Shown one piece after another: positions 38,908 to 50,190 of a stretch of DNA of 64,000 nucleotides. Below the pieces are notes generated by a model. The model searched no databases and was not told where the DNA came from. It saw only the letters and a list, made by a program, of their open reading frames with translations. This DNA is from Lobulomyces angularis (taxonomy: Eukaryota; Chytridiomycota; Chytridiomycetes; Lobulomycetales; Lobulomycetaceae). The stretch is from positions 1-64,000 of the forward strand of contig JADHYX010000064.1 in assembly GCA_027604685.1 (NCBI GenBank). The letters are read 5' to 3'. Each line of letters begins with the position of its first letter. The stretch's first letter is position 1. The position numbers were made by a program, and so were the translations under genes.

Positions 38908-40508
38908 TCATTTTTTTCTGTTAATAACAGAGTGGGTTAAATAAATTAAGGCATCTTTGGCTTGACTTGGAGGAAGTGGTGATATCGAATCCACGGCTTC
39001 TTTTATATATTTTTCAGCAAGTTCTTTAGTTCGCTTTATCCCATCACTTTTTAATGCTAGGTTTAGTGCCTAAAAATAAGAAATTAAACCCAGCTATTCA
39101 TTTATGCTATTAATTACAAGTTTTTCATCTCCTTCCTCAGCAAACTTTCTTTCGATAAGAGCCCATAATTCTGGATATGTTTCTGCTGCGTATAATATTG
39201 GTGCTGTAGCAAGACCTAGTTTTAAGTCAGCATTTACTGGTTTTCCCATTTGATCTGCAGTAACAACAAAATCCAACATATCATCAATCAGCTAACAGCA
39301 ATGAAAACAAAATTATTTTATAATTTATTAAACAAAGAATTAAAAAATACCTGAAAAGCTAAACCAACATTTTTACCATAATTAAAGGCCATCTCCGAGT
39401 ATTTATCTCCCGACCCACCTAAAACTACACATGCTTTACAACTTAAAGCAATTAAACTTGCTGTTTTTAAGTAAGTTTTTTCTAGATAATAATCAAATTT
39501 TCCAATTTTTGAATCTCCCTCAACAGATGAATTTCTCAATTGCATGAATTCTCCCTCCACCAAGTTTGAAATAACAGTCGCTAACAACTCAACAACTTCG
39601 ACATTTCTTAGTCTATTAACAAAAAATAAAAATTAAAAAATATGCTTCAACAATTTCAACCTAGCTAAAGCGGTGGAGGCTCGAGCAAGCAAAAAATCAC
39701 CAGCCAATATAGCCATTTTATTGCCAAACTCCGCTTATTTTTTTTATTTAGCAAAGAAAAATAAGAACAAAAAATACCATTTGCACTCGGCTGGGATCTT
39801 CTTTGAAAAGAAGTATCGATGACATCGTCATGTAATAAACTAGCAGTGTGTATCATTTCAGTAATTTCTGCTAGCCTTTTTTGACTGGGTAGAATTAAAG
39901 GATTCCCAGTGTTATTTAATAATGAATTATCTAAACTTGATATAGGTGTATCTAAAGTTTTTTGATCTAGTTGAAATTTTTTATCATCTCTTGTCATTGA
40001 AGTTGCTTGGGACATCAATAAAACAATTAAAGGTCTGATATGCTTTCCTCTTTGAGAAAAATAGTAGTTTGATATTGTATTTAAGACTGGGTGACCACTA
40101 CCCAATAATTTTGATATGTTTTTTGTAATTAATTCTAAATCACTTCCAAGTAACTCCCTAGGATTAATGACTGATCCAGTTGATCTTGCGGGTAAAACTA
40201 GCTCTTCTGCCTAAAAATTGTTTAATTAAATAACTGAAAGTAGATAAGCATTATTAAAAAATTAGAAACAAAAATGCCGAGTCATTGTAAAACAATGAAA
40301 TAATATAACTTATTCAATATTAAAATAAAAAAAAAATTTAAGTTTAAAAAAAATTTACCGTTGAAAGTGCTCTATTCCAATTGGGAGTACTTGTATCCTT
40401 AGAAAATATGTTAAAAAGTGACTTCTTTGGTTCAATTTTGAAATGCCGAAAACATATTTTATTTTTTATTATAATTTTTTTAGATATATGCAATGAGGAT
40501 CGTAACAT
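38908..40508 (-). CDS. COQ1: Mitochondrial polyprenyl-diphosphate synthase (ubiquinone side chain)
   Basis: This trans-prenyltransferase makes the isoprenoid tail of ubiquinone. The first exon is basic and aliphatic (MLRSSLHISKKIIIKNK), as expected of a mitochondrial presequence. The catalytic part includes SQRGKHIRPLIVLL, the first Asp-rich motif LLHDDVIDTS and the second LIDDMLDF, both intact, plus KTASLIALSCKA and GKPVNADLKLGLATAPILYA. This order is the polyprenyl synthetase fold. About six introns are present, one large (40220-40360). Together with COX12 it indicates aerobic respiration. Product chain length cannot be told from sequence alone. Confidence 0.92.
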
Positions 40509-41044
40509 TTGTTTAATTTAAAATCACTTGTAAGTAATTCCTTAACTTAATGTGTAAAAAATGTTTCGTTTCTTTTTTTTTTTTTTTTTAATAATAAAAA
40601 TAATTTAAATAAATAATTAAATGAAATTATTAAATTTATATTATTTTCTGTTAAATACTGTTAATATTTTTGAAATTTTTATTGTTATATTTGTATGAAT
40701 AATTTCAATGTTGCCAAAAAAAAAAAAAAAAAAAAAAATGATTAAAAATTAACACGACAAAAAACAAAAATTTCAAAAACATGAAAACAATGGAAAATAA
40801 AAAGGAAAAAAAAAAAGGAAAAAAAAAAAAGTTTGATAATTCTGTGAAAATATAACATTTGCAAGACAATAAAATAAATTGAGGTTGCTTAATATAAGGT
40901 TTGATTAACTAAAACTTTCCTAGAATTTTTTCAAATGAAACTAAGTGTGAAAAGTAATTTAGAAATACTAGGGTACTGCAAAAATTATTTATTTCTACAA
41001 AAAAAAATTTGCAATGTATATATAGTTAAAATAACAACACAGTT
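40509..41044. other. AT-rich intergenic region
   Basis: About 0.5 kb dominated by A and T runs (for example 40720-40740 and 40810-40830). No gene is visible. Confidence 0.45.
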
Positions 41045-41903
41045 TTACGATTTCATCATTGCTACAAAACTTTCAAAAGAAACTTGACCATTACCTTCCA
41101 TATCCACATCACGAATCATGTCAAGTACCTATTTTAACTGTTAACTAAACATAATAAAAATGACATACTTTTTCAGCACTAGCATCTTGACTTAATCCTT
41201 TCAAGACACTGCGTAGATCAGCTGGACTAATCATTCCATTTCCATCAGCATCCATAGCCCTAAATGCCTCTACTAAAGCTTCGTCTAGAAAAAATTATTA
41301 TATGTAGGACAATTGTGTTTACTGCTTTGGGTATCAATTGAGTTTTCATCCCCAGAAAGTTTTTGAAAGTGAAATTGAGATATAGAATTATTTTGCTGCT
41401 GTTTCCTATTTTTTTTTGTTGTCTCCATAACAGCTATAAACTCATCAAAATCAACTTTACCAGTTTTATTGAAGTCTATATTATTTATCATCTATGAATA
41501 ATTTTAAAAAATGATTAAATTATTTTAATTTGTTTTATTAATAATTACAAGTTGCAGTTCACTTTCACTGGATTCCTCATTCAAAGATATAAAAATTTCT
41601 TTTAATTCTTCGTAGTCAATGCTTCCATTGCCGTCTTTGTCAAACAATGTAAATGCCTGAAATGCCATGATATCAGTATAAATAAGTATTTTTTATTATC
41701 GAAATTGATAAATACTTCTCTATAAAAAGCCATTTCGTCGGATCCAAATGTTTGGTGATCAAACTTTTGCTCCTTTTTTTTAAAAAAAAATTCAAAGAAT
41801 AAAATATGTATATGATTACGAGAAGAAAGTTCTTGACAGAATCAATTCTATCAGTTCTCTCAAGGTCTTTTTTAAATTTGTTACATCTTTCTTCATTTTT
41901 CAT
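41045..41903 (-). CDS. Calmodulin/centrin-like four EF-hand protein
   Basis: This is a calcium sensor with four EF-hands. Loops read DKDGNGSIDYEE, DFNKTGKVDFDE, DADGNGMISPAD and DMEGNGQVSFES. The first and third keep the standard calcium ligands; the second and fourth have substitutions. It is preceded by a divergent N-terminal exon (MKNEERCNKFKKDLERTDR) and ends FVAMMKS, calmodulin-like. A Gln/Asn/Ser-rich insert lies between loops 2 and 3, unlike true calmodulin, so it may be centrin-like or a specialised light chain. Five short introns occur. The start at 41903 depends on the first exon being correctly joined. Confidence 0.75.
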
Positions 41904-42315
41904 ATCGATTTTCCTTTTTCAATTCCAGCAAATAAATATCAAAAGCCACACACATTATACATTTGAGAGATTTGAATATCTTACAACAAGTATGGTCTCA
42001 AATATACAAATAAATAACTGAATATCTATTAATTCTATGATAACAGTAATTTTTTTTTATACAGTGTAATTATAAGATTTTTTATTAAGTTTATCGAAAA
42101 TTTGTTTTCAGTTAATTAAACTAAAATTTTTTAAGAAATATATAAATATACACATTCTAATCAATGAAACAATACCTTTTTTTTTTTTTTTTTTTGTTGC
42201 AAAATTCAACCTTTTTTTTTTAATTTTTTTTTTTTTTTTTTTCAATAAAAATAAAAAAATATAAGAATTATTGTTAAAATCAATTAAAAATTTTTATTAA
42301 ACAAAAAGAACCTCA
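41904..42315. other. Divergent AT-rich spacer
   Basis: This spacer between the EF-hand gene and the TPR/metallo-beta-lactamase gene has T-runs of 18 nt or more at 42180-42245. It likely contains both promoters. Confidence 0.4.
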
Positions 42316-44213
42316 ATGATTTCAGAAGTTGAAGCTTACAAAGCAAAAGGAAATTTGGCTTTTCAAGCTGGAAAATTTGAGCAAGCTGTTGCAGGTAGCT
42401 GTTATATCCCAAATTTTTTTCACTAAGGAATTGTTTTACATTGTAGAATATACAAAAGGTATTGAATTCTTAAAATCAAATAAGCGTCCAACTTCTATTA
42501 TGGTATGAATTGTGGTTTTTTTTTTTTTTGATTTTAATTCGAAGTGGTAAAAGTTAAAGTAACTTTTAACATTTTTTTGTTTTCGATGATTTATTTTTTA
42601 TTTTTTATTTTTTAGAATACAATGTACAATTTCATATCCTTACAGGTGAATATATTCCATTTTAAGTGTAAGGATGATTTAAAAAATAATTTTTTTCTGT
42701 AGGAAAATATTGAAAAATCAATTCCTCCACCATCAGTAAAAAATCAACTGTTAGCAGTACTTTATTCGAATCGATCAGCTGCAAACTTAAGCAAAAAGAG
42801 CCTGATAGAAGCAAGTTTGGATGCACAGCAAGCAATAAATTTAAACCCCAGTGAAGTCAAATATATTTACAGATTAGCAGAGGTTAAATTTCAGCAAAAT
42901 TTGTACCACGAATCATTAAAACTCTTTATCCAATGTTCAGAATTAATGCCTAAAGACCATATTAGTTACTCTAATATTATAGAAAAGATTACATTGATAA
43001 ATTTTACTTTAAAAGACATGGATAGTGGACTGAAAATCTTACAAATATCTCCTGGAAAGGATATTTGTTTTAAAACGTTGCTGGCGCCAATTCAAAGTGC
43101 AATTTTTGACTATGCCATTCAAATGAAAAATTTTATCTATTTCATATCTCACAGAGCGTCAAAACAAGCTCTGATAGTAGACGCTTGCTGGGATATCGAT
43201 GGTATACTTAAATTTGCCACTGAAAATGATGTTGAAATAGTTGGTGGTAAGAAATTCTCGAGTTATTGTAATTTATCTACACATTTTAGCAATACTGACT
43301 CATTATCATGTTGATCACGCTGGTGGAATTCCTCCTCCGCCTTTCGATAAGTATGGTATTCGGTAAATATATCATAGAACTTTTATTTTACTTATTAATG
43401 TTGATACATGTAGTGTCGATGGTTTAGCAAAATTACTTAAAAAATTACCGCACATCAAAGTATTTATAAATGAACATGAGGTATATTTATTTTATTTTCA
43501 TTTTTTTATTATTATCATCATTTAGATACCCCAAGTCATTGCTGGAAATCCTGATATTTCTCAAAAACAAATAGTACCTACAACAGATGGATTTGAAGTT
43601 TCTTTACCTTTGGAAATCAAACCTAAAAATCATCGGCATTCATTTTCTCCCATGATACGTCAAAATACTGCAACACGTCGCAATACCCTTAATTCACCTT
43701 TAAATTTTCAACAACGCATACCTATTAAATTTATTCATACACCAGGTCACTCTCGTGGAAGTCAATGCATTCTTGTTAACAATAACAGACTATTTACTGG
43801 TGATACTATGTTTATTGGCTCTTGTGGCCGTGTGGTAGGAGCAAAAAAATTTTACATATTCATAATTTTTAAAGGATTTTCCCGATTCTTGTAAAAAATC
43901 TATGATACATTCATTAAATGTTAAACTTGGAAGGCTACCTGGGGACACCATGGTAGATTAACAAACAAAATAATTATACACAATTCAAACTTGAAAAAAA
44001 ATTAGGTTTTACCTGGCCATGCTTATGGTGGAAAATTTACTACTATTCAGTGGGAACGAGAAAGTGGAATATTATCAATAGAAGGTAATGGATTATAAGG
44101 TTCTGTTTTAGAAAGTCTCCCTTCAAATTTTTATTCATTTTTTATTTTTATGTATTTGATTAGCATTTGGTGTTCAATTAATTATTAGAGGCCCCAATTC
44201 ATATAAAATATAG
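42316..44213 (+). CDS. TPR domain fused to glyoxalase II-like metallo-beta-lactamase
   Basis: The N-terminal exons encode TPR helices (EAYKAKGNLAFQAGKFEQAV, LLAVLYSNRSAANLSKKSLIEA), then KYIYRLAEVKFQQNLYHESL, as in HSP90/HSP70 co-chaperones. A metallo-beta-lactamase domain follows with the metal motif THYHVDHAGG (HxHxDH), then FIHTPGHSRGSQCILV and LFTGDTMFIGSCGR. The last part is LPGHAYGGKFTTIQWERESG. All main zinc/iron ligands are present, of the hydroxyacylglutathione hydrolase/ETHE1 type. Domains are read through one series of exons with compatible phases, so they appear to be one gene, not two. About eight introns interrupt it. The substrate is unknown. Confidence 0.75.
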
Positions 44214-44462
44214 TAGTCATGATTCAATTTAAAAAATTATAAAATTTTTTTAATTTCCTAAATCATGATTTGAAGATTAACCATACAAATATCAAATCAT
44301 TTTTAAGATAGCAATTCTGAGATAACAGTATGTTGGTTTCAATTATTCTAAATTCTTCACAAAAAATTAAAAAATGGATATTTTTTTTAAATTAAATCTT
44401 CTTTTAAAATGTAGTGTTGTATCAATGTTAATAAAAAACTAAATATATTGTAGATTACAATT

Positions 44463-45069
44463 TTATTGACGTTGACTTCCACGACCAAGACCACCACGCT
44501 AAAAGAAGTCAATTTTTTTAAAAAAAAGGACTAAACTTACGAATTCAGGTTTGAAATCACCAGAAGCTCCTTCTTTCTTATCACCGTCATCTCTTCTACG
44601 GTAATCACGATCATCTCGATCCCTTTGTTGTCGTTGTGGTCTATCACCATCTAAAATAAAGAGTTATGAATTGATTAGAAAAAAGCATTTAAGAATTAAA
44701 TAATGGTATACCTGATCTACCTGGTCTTCCACTAGTTTTTTGGGTCTTGATGAAGGTTCTAGGAACAATTTCAGCTGGTAAAGCCAAAAAAGTTCTTAAA
44801 TATTCAATACCTTCATTAGTAAGATAGTAGTAGTAATATTGCCAAGAAAAATTAGTTTTGACTAAGCCTCTTGAATTCATTGATTGTAAAGCTTTGATAA
44901 CTTGTAAATTTGGAACATCAATGTCTTGGTGCTTAGATGCATTGTAATCTTTTTTTGCAACCAAAACACCTTCTTGGAAAAGATATCTAAAAAAATTTTT
45001 TAAAACTATATTTAGAAAGCTTTTTTCTTACTGATAGATTAGTTTTCTATTTTCCTTTGGAATTAACAT
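44463..45069 (-). CDS. RPS10: Ribosomal protein eS10
   Basis: This is a small-subunit ribosomal protein. Exon 1 gives [13 protein letters not shown], followed by [14 protein letters not shown] and [20 protein letters not shown], then [19 protein letters not shown]. The C-terminal exons hold the basic, Arg/Gly-rich tail ([19 protein letters not shown] and LGRGSQRQ). Three introns are present. The sequence is intact. Confidence 0.95.
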
Positions 45070-45689
45070 GATGCTTTAATAAAACAGAAAAAAATAATTA
45101 AAATTTTTAAGAATTTATATTTAAAATAATAATTGAACGTTGGATAGGAATTCTATTAAATTTCTTTAAAAAAAGGACGTTGTTAATAAATTTTGTAAAC
45201 TTGTTAAAATAAATATCAATCCAAATATAGATGAAATTGGTTTAACCACGTTATCAAGTTCTTCGATTGGATTGTGAAAAGATCATTCATTTAAAGATGG
45301 ATGGAGTGACATTATGAATTAAAGATGTTGGCTTACCTAGGTTTTGAGAGGGGAGAAAATGATGTTACACAAGATTTGATTGTAATGTATTGAAATACTG
45401 TTCTAATTACAACTTTGATTGTAAACACTTTTAAATTGATAAAAATTTTTTTAAGTTAGTGATCTTTAATTTTTTTATACTATTTAGGAAGTTGATATTT
45501 TGAAAATATTCATCTTAAAATGGGATTAAAATTAATCTTCAATGGTGTCAATAGTTAAAAAAAAAAGTTTTGGTTAAGAATTCTGCAAATTATAGTATCA
45601 ACTACTATTAAAGCACTTTGATTGATATTGGTTATTTAAGTTGTCTTGCATCAAATAAAGGATAAAAAGACACGTGCAAAGGGAGATGG

Positions 45690-45734
45690 GTGCTTCAAGC
45701 CATTGTGCTTCAGGCCATCGTGCTTCAGGTCATC
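45690..45734. repeat. Three tandem 15-nt units (GTGCTTCAxGyCATy)
   Basis: Units at 45690, 45705 and 45720 read GTGCTTCAAGCCATT, GTGCTTCAGGCCATC and GTGCTTCAGGTCATC. A shorter GTATTTC unit follows. Confidence 0.85.
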
Positions 45735-45742
45735 GTATTTCT

Positions 45743-45780
45743 TGCTGTGATAGCGCTTCTCATGAAGGGCTATCACAGCA
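45743..45780. other. Strong hairpin (12 + 4 bp stem)
   Basis: TGCTGTGATAGC (45743-45754) is perfectly complementary to GCTATCACAGCA (45769-45780). Inside, after one mismatch, CTTC and GAAG pair around a TCAT loop. It could be part of a structured RNA or the end of a mobile element; there is no run of Ts directly after it. Confidence 0.75.
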
Positions 45781-45984
45781 CTGGCTGTTTCCTCCTCACA
45801 TTCATTTTACCTTAGTCACACCAAATAAGGACTGACGCCAGTAGCTCGGTGTAACAATCGTTTTGGAAAAAGCAGACTTTTGGTTAGAATTTTCCAAATT
45901 AGCCTTCTCTAAAAATTTATTTCTAAATCTCTTGTTTCTAAGTAAATCCTTTTTTCAACCTATATTCCAATTATTTCGATAACT

Positions 45985-47220
45985 ATGAAAATTGATCCTG
46001 GTATAAAAATACTTACAGCGAAGATCTCCTTCTAACTTTAATTTCTTCTCTACTTTTTATAGCTCCTAGAGAAGACCAAGTTTATATGGCTAAATTAGCC
46101 GAACAAGCTGAAAGATATGATGGTATGTTTTTATTATAAATTCTTCTATCTTTAACTTCTGCATTTTTAAAACCTTATAATTTATATGCTACTATTCTTT
46201 TCACATCTTCCTTCTTTACTTATCATACATTTCTTTCTATTGAATTCTGTCGTTATATTTTTTATTCTAATAATTATTTTTTCCAGAAATGGTTGCTTTC
46301 ATGAAGGTATAAGTAATAAAATCAAACTCGATTGTAATTAATTTTTTCGACTAAAAATTTCTTTAAAATTTAAAGGAAGTTGCAAAGGTTTGAAATTAAA
46401 TTGAGACTTTTCTTTTTTACTTTTGTAACTGCATTTTTTTTTTACTTAGCTTGGTGTAGAGTTGACTGTTGAAGAAAGAAATTTATTATCAGTTGCGTAC
46501 AAAAATGTTATTGGTGCTAGGCGTGCCTCTTGGAGAATAGTTTCATCAATTGAACAGAAGGAAGAAAATAAAGGGAATGAAGGTCAAGTTTCAAAAATAA
46601 AATCATATCGAAATAAAATTGAAAGCGAACTTGGTGATGTTTGTTCTGATATCCTTTTAGTCCTTGACGATCATCTGATTCCAGCTGCCGAAGCTGGTGA
46701 ATCTAAAGTGTTTTATTATAAGATGTAAAATAAATTTTTTTTGTTATTTAAAAAGTTCCCAACTATTCCGTTTATAGGAAAGGAGATTACCACAGATATC
46801 TTGCTGAATTCGCAATGGGAGACAAAAGGAAAGAAGCTGCAGGATTCGCTCACGACGCTTATAAAGCTGCTACTGATATTGCACAAACAGAACTTGCTCC
46901 AACCCATCCAATTAGACTTGGTCTTGCATTGAACTTTTCAGTGTTCTATTATGAAATTCTCAATTCTCCTGATCGAGCTTGCCATTTAGCAAAACAAGCC
47001 TTTGATGACGCCATCGCAGAATTAGATACTTTAAGTGAAGAAAGCTACAAAGATTCGACATTAATTATGCAATTACTAAGAGACAATTTAACCCTTTGGA
47101 CTACAGATCTTCAAGATGGTATATTTTATTAATTTTCTCAATAATTTTTTGTTAATAGCTGAAGGTGAAAAAGCAGAAGAAGGCAAAGCACCAGAAGAGG
47201 GAGAGGAAGTATCCAAATAA
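45985..47220 (+). CDS. BMH1: 14-3-3 protein
   Basis: This phosphoserine/threonine-binding adaptor is seen in conserved exons: [74 protein letters not shown] and [25 protein letters not shown] is followed by an acidic tail. A 16-nt first exon (MKIDP) at 45985-46000 joins the APREDQV exon in frame; this is assigned by phase. About six introns are present. All phosphopeptide-groove residues seen are standard. Confidence 0.95.
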
Positions 47221-47573
47221 GAAAAGCTGCATTTCTTTTATTTTTAAGCTTTTAACTTTTTACATTTTAAAGAAGGAGTTATTGTTATTTGTTACGAAAT
47301 TCATTTAAGAAGTTTTTTTTTTATTTAGAAAAAAATTTTTATAAATTTGTTTTTTTATTACTAATAAAAAATTTTTTATTTTTAATTTTTTAATTAAAAA
47401 AAAATTAAAGTACTATCATTAATTCAAATGTTTATTCATTGAAGAGTAAATTTTTTTATTATTTGGTACTTCGGATTTAATTTAAATAAGTATTCTATTA
47501 TACATATTCATCAACTGTTTAAAATAATTAAAAAATCTGTTTAATGTATTTGGATAAAAATCAAACATAAATA
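47221..47573. other. Convergent AT-rich spacer
   Basis: This spacer lies between 14-3-3 and the WAPL-like gene. T/A runs only, no gene seen. Confidence 0.45.
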
Positions 47574-49917
47574 TTATTGGTATACATAGTTAAATAAAAA
47601 ATTTATACAAAAACGAAAAAATTTCAGATATCGGAAGGTATCATGGAAGTTAAAACCTAAAAAAACAAGAAATAAAACACTTTCAGCCAAAAAATTAAAA
47701 ATGAATATTTTTTTTATTTTTTTATTTGCAATAACTGTTGCATCTACCTTAATATTTTGTTCAAATTCTAATTCTTTTTCAGCTAGTTTTGTTAACGCCG
47801 ATAAGTATTTAAGCCCCAGGTTTATTAGTAAAAAGTTTTTTCCACTGTAATTAGAAACTGAGGAGAGTTTTTTTTTTTTTATAAAACTGCACAAAATTAA
47901 TCCGATTTCTAATAATTTTTGAAATATGGTTTTTAAAATGGACTCTTTTTCCTCTTCATCCTCTTTAATAGTCTTATCCAAAAACTCTTCGGAATAACTC
48001 ACACATTTGTATTTTTTATCCGATTTAATAAATTTTTGATGTAACATAATCACCTCCAAATCCTGAACAAGATTGGTTAAATTTTCAAAAATAAGCACTA
48101 TCTTAGCTTCGCCTCCACTTGCACTATTTTTTCTAGTTTCCAATTTTTCCAGAATTGATAAGCAGTACCTGCAGTACACATTAGATAATAGCAGACTTTT
48201 ATCCACTAAATTTTTCGGTGTTGCTGTTACTTCATTAAATGCAACACAAGTGGCAGTAAAATTTAAGACGTTTAAGATTAACTTCATCGTCTAAACAAAA
48301 TTTATAATGTATCAGCAAAGTAAGTTTTTACCTTCGTAACTCTAGCATCAGATAAACCGTTTTCATAAAAACCTTTATTAAATTGATTCTCAAACAGTAA
48401 AAAAACAATAAGGTTAATATTAAAAATCCAGCTTTTAAAATTATCTAAAAGTTCCTTGTTCATAGGAAATCCCAATGATATCCATTGTTCTCCACCATTA
48501 GATACAAAGTCCTTGAAGTATGACTTTTTTTCTTTAAAAATTTCCACCAAACTTTGAAAGTTCAATTCAAATTCTTCTATTGTATAATTTTGAGTGTTGT
48601 CAACTAAGAAATTCAAATTTAAATTAATTTTTATAGTTTTTTTCATTTCTTCTACTAGGTTTATATAAGTCATAAAATTTTTGATGTTCGACTACATTTT
48701 AGTGTAAAACAACATTTAACCTATGTTCAAACCTGTAAGGTTTTCCAGAGGGGAACCAAATGTACAAGGTTATCAAGATCATTGTTAGATAACCATTCCG
48801 CTGACTCCACTATCTTTTTTACCAAGAGAAAAATATCATCATAAGAATCACTTGCACCTGTTAAAACTCCAAAAGTATCATTTTGCAAAAATCCTGAGTA
48901 AAAAATAGATAATAAAATTGAAGGTTACTGCTATAAGATAAAAAATAATACCCAAATTATGCTCCAGTTCTAATTTTTTGGCCATCCAAGTCTGGAAAAA
49001 AAATTCTTCTGGTAATTTTTTTTGTAAGTTAATGGCTTTTAACATCCTAATCTGCTGATCAGAAAACGCATTCTCAACTTGATAGAATTTCTCAAAGTTT
49101 TGCGGTGATGCTGTAGTATCTGCAGAGGCTTCCACTATAAAAAAGTAATAAAATAAAAAAAAAAAATTCAGATACAAACTTTACCATTTTTAAAATTGAT
49201 CTGAACATCAGAATTACGCTTTTCAAATACAATATTGCTAAGTTCCAATAATTCTTCGGAAATTTTTTGATGGCTTTCATTGCCAGCAAAAGAACCTTCT
49301 CCTAAACCAATGTTAACGAAATTTTTTGTGTCCTCAGTATCAATTTCTTCCACATGCAACCTATCTAATCTCGATGTTAATCCATTTGTAAGTCTTCTAG
49401 TTTTGGCATCAACAACTATCATTTCAAAATCTCTTTTCCTCTTGTTAAACGCGGAGTTGCAAGAAAGATTATATAATGAAGCATCAGATGTAGTGAATGG
49501 GGGTGTTTGAGGAGTTGTAGGAGATTCATCTGGAGAATCTATCTCCATATAATCCTTTGAATTGGACTTTATGGATGATAGTGAAGATTTTTTTAAATTT
49601 TGCTGTTGCTTTTCATTAAAATTTTCTAATAATTGTCCGGTTTGTTCACTTTGCTCATCTAATATTACTAAGGGAAATAAAGTTAATTGGAGTTTCCTCA
49701 ACATATTTTTTTTCATTTTGTAGTAGAAAGCAAAAAAATTAACAAAAGCACTTTATCATAACACCTTTTGAAATATACCTGTTCTTAATGCAAAATAAAG
49801 GGTAGATAGTTCAGTTAATTTTGAAGTTTTTGGTGGTTCCTCTAAAATAGCTTGGAAATCATTAGGTTCAGATATTAACGAATTTGTTGATGAAGAAAAC
49901 GAAGGAAGTCTTCTCAT
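47574..49917 (-). CDS. Helical-repeat protein, possibly WAPL-like
   Basis: Five or more exons encode a protein with an N-terminal segment (MRRLPSFSSSTNSLISEP), a Ser/Pro-rich, acidic part, then helical segments. These include LVKKIVESAEWLSNNDLDNL with LVHLVPLWKTL, and MKLILNVLNFTATCVAF. WAPL cohesin-release factors have comparable blocks (a KVKE...LSxD...LW run and a later LNLTN helix), which is the basis of the tentative name. The resemblance is loose and the length shorter than animal WAPL. The last exon is hydrophobic and Phe-rich after about 47720, so the true stop may be earlier. If not WAPL, I would call it an unknown armadillo-type protein. Confidence 0.45.
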
Positions 49918-50190
49918 GAGAGTAATTCTTACTAAATACAACGGATAAGAAAAATAAAAGTAATTTAAAGTCCGATGTTCTTAAGTTTTTAAAACAACAA
50001 GAAGTTATTTATATCTACTATATAATGTATCCCAAAAACTATTTTTAAAATGAAACTATGTTAATTAGTGGGTAAAGTTTTCTTTGTAAATTGTGGTAAA
50101 CATAAAATGATTTCAAATTTTTTTTTTTTTTATTATAGAAATCAACAATAAATCCTAGCCTAATTTCTTTACCAGCTGCCATATAACTAG

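Larger units (their letters stand above)
45070..45984. other. Intergenic region with a GC-rich repeat/hairpin island
   Basis: About 0.9 kb lies between RPS10 and 14-3-3. Most is AT-rich. The part at about 45670-45860 is GC-richer and carries tandem repeats and a strong hairpin, listed separately. No protein frame is supported. Confidence 0.5.
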
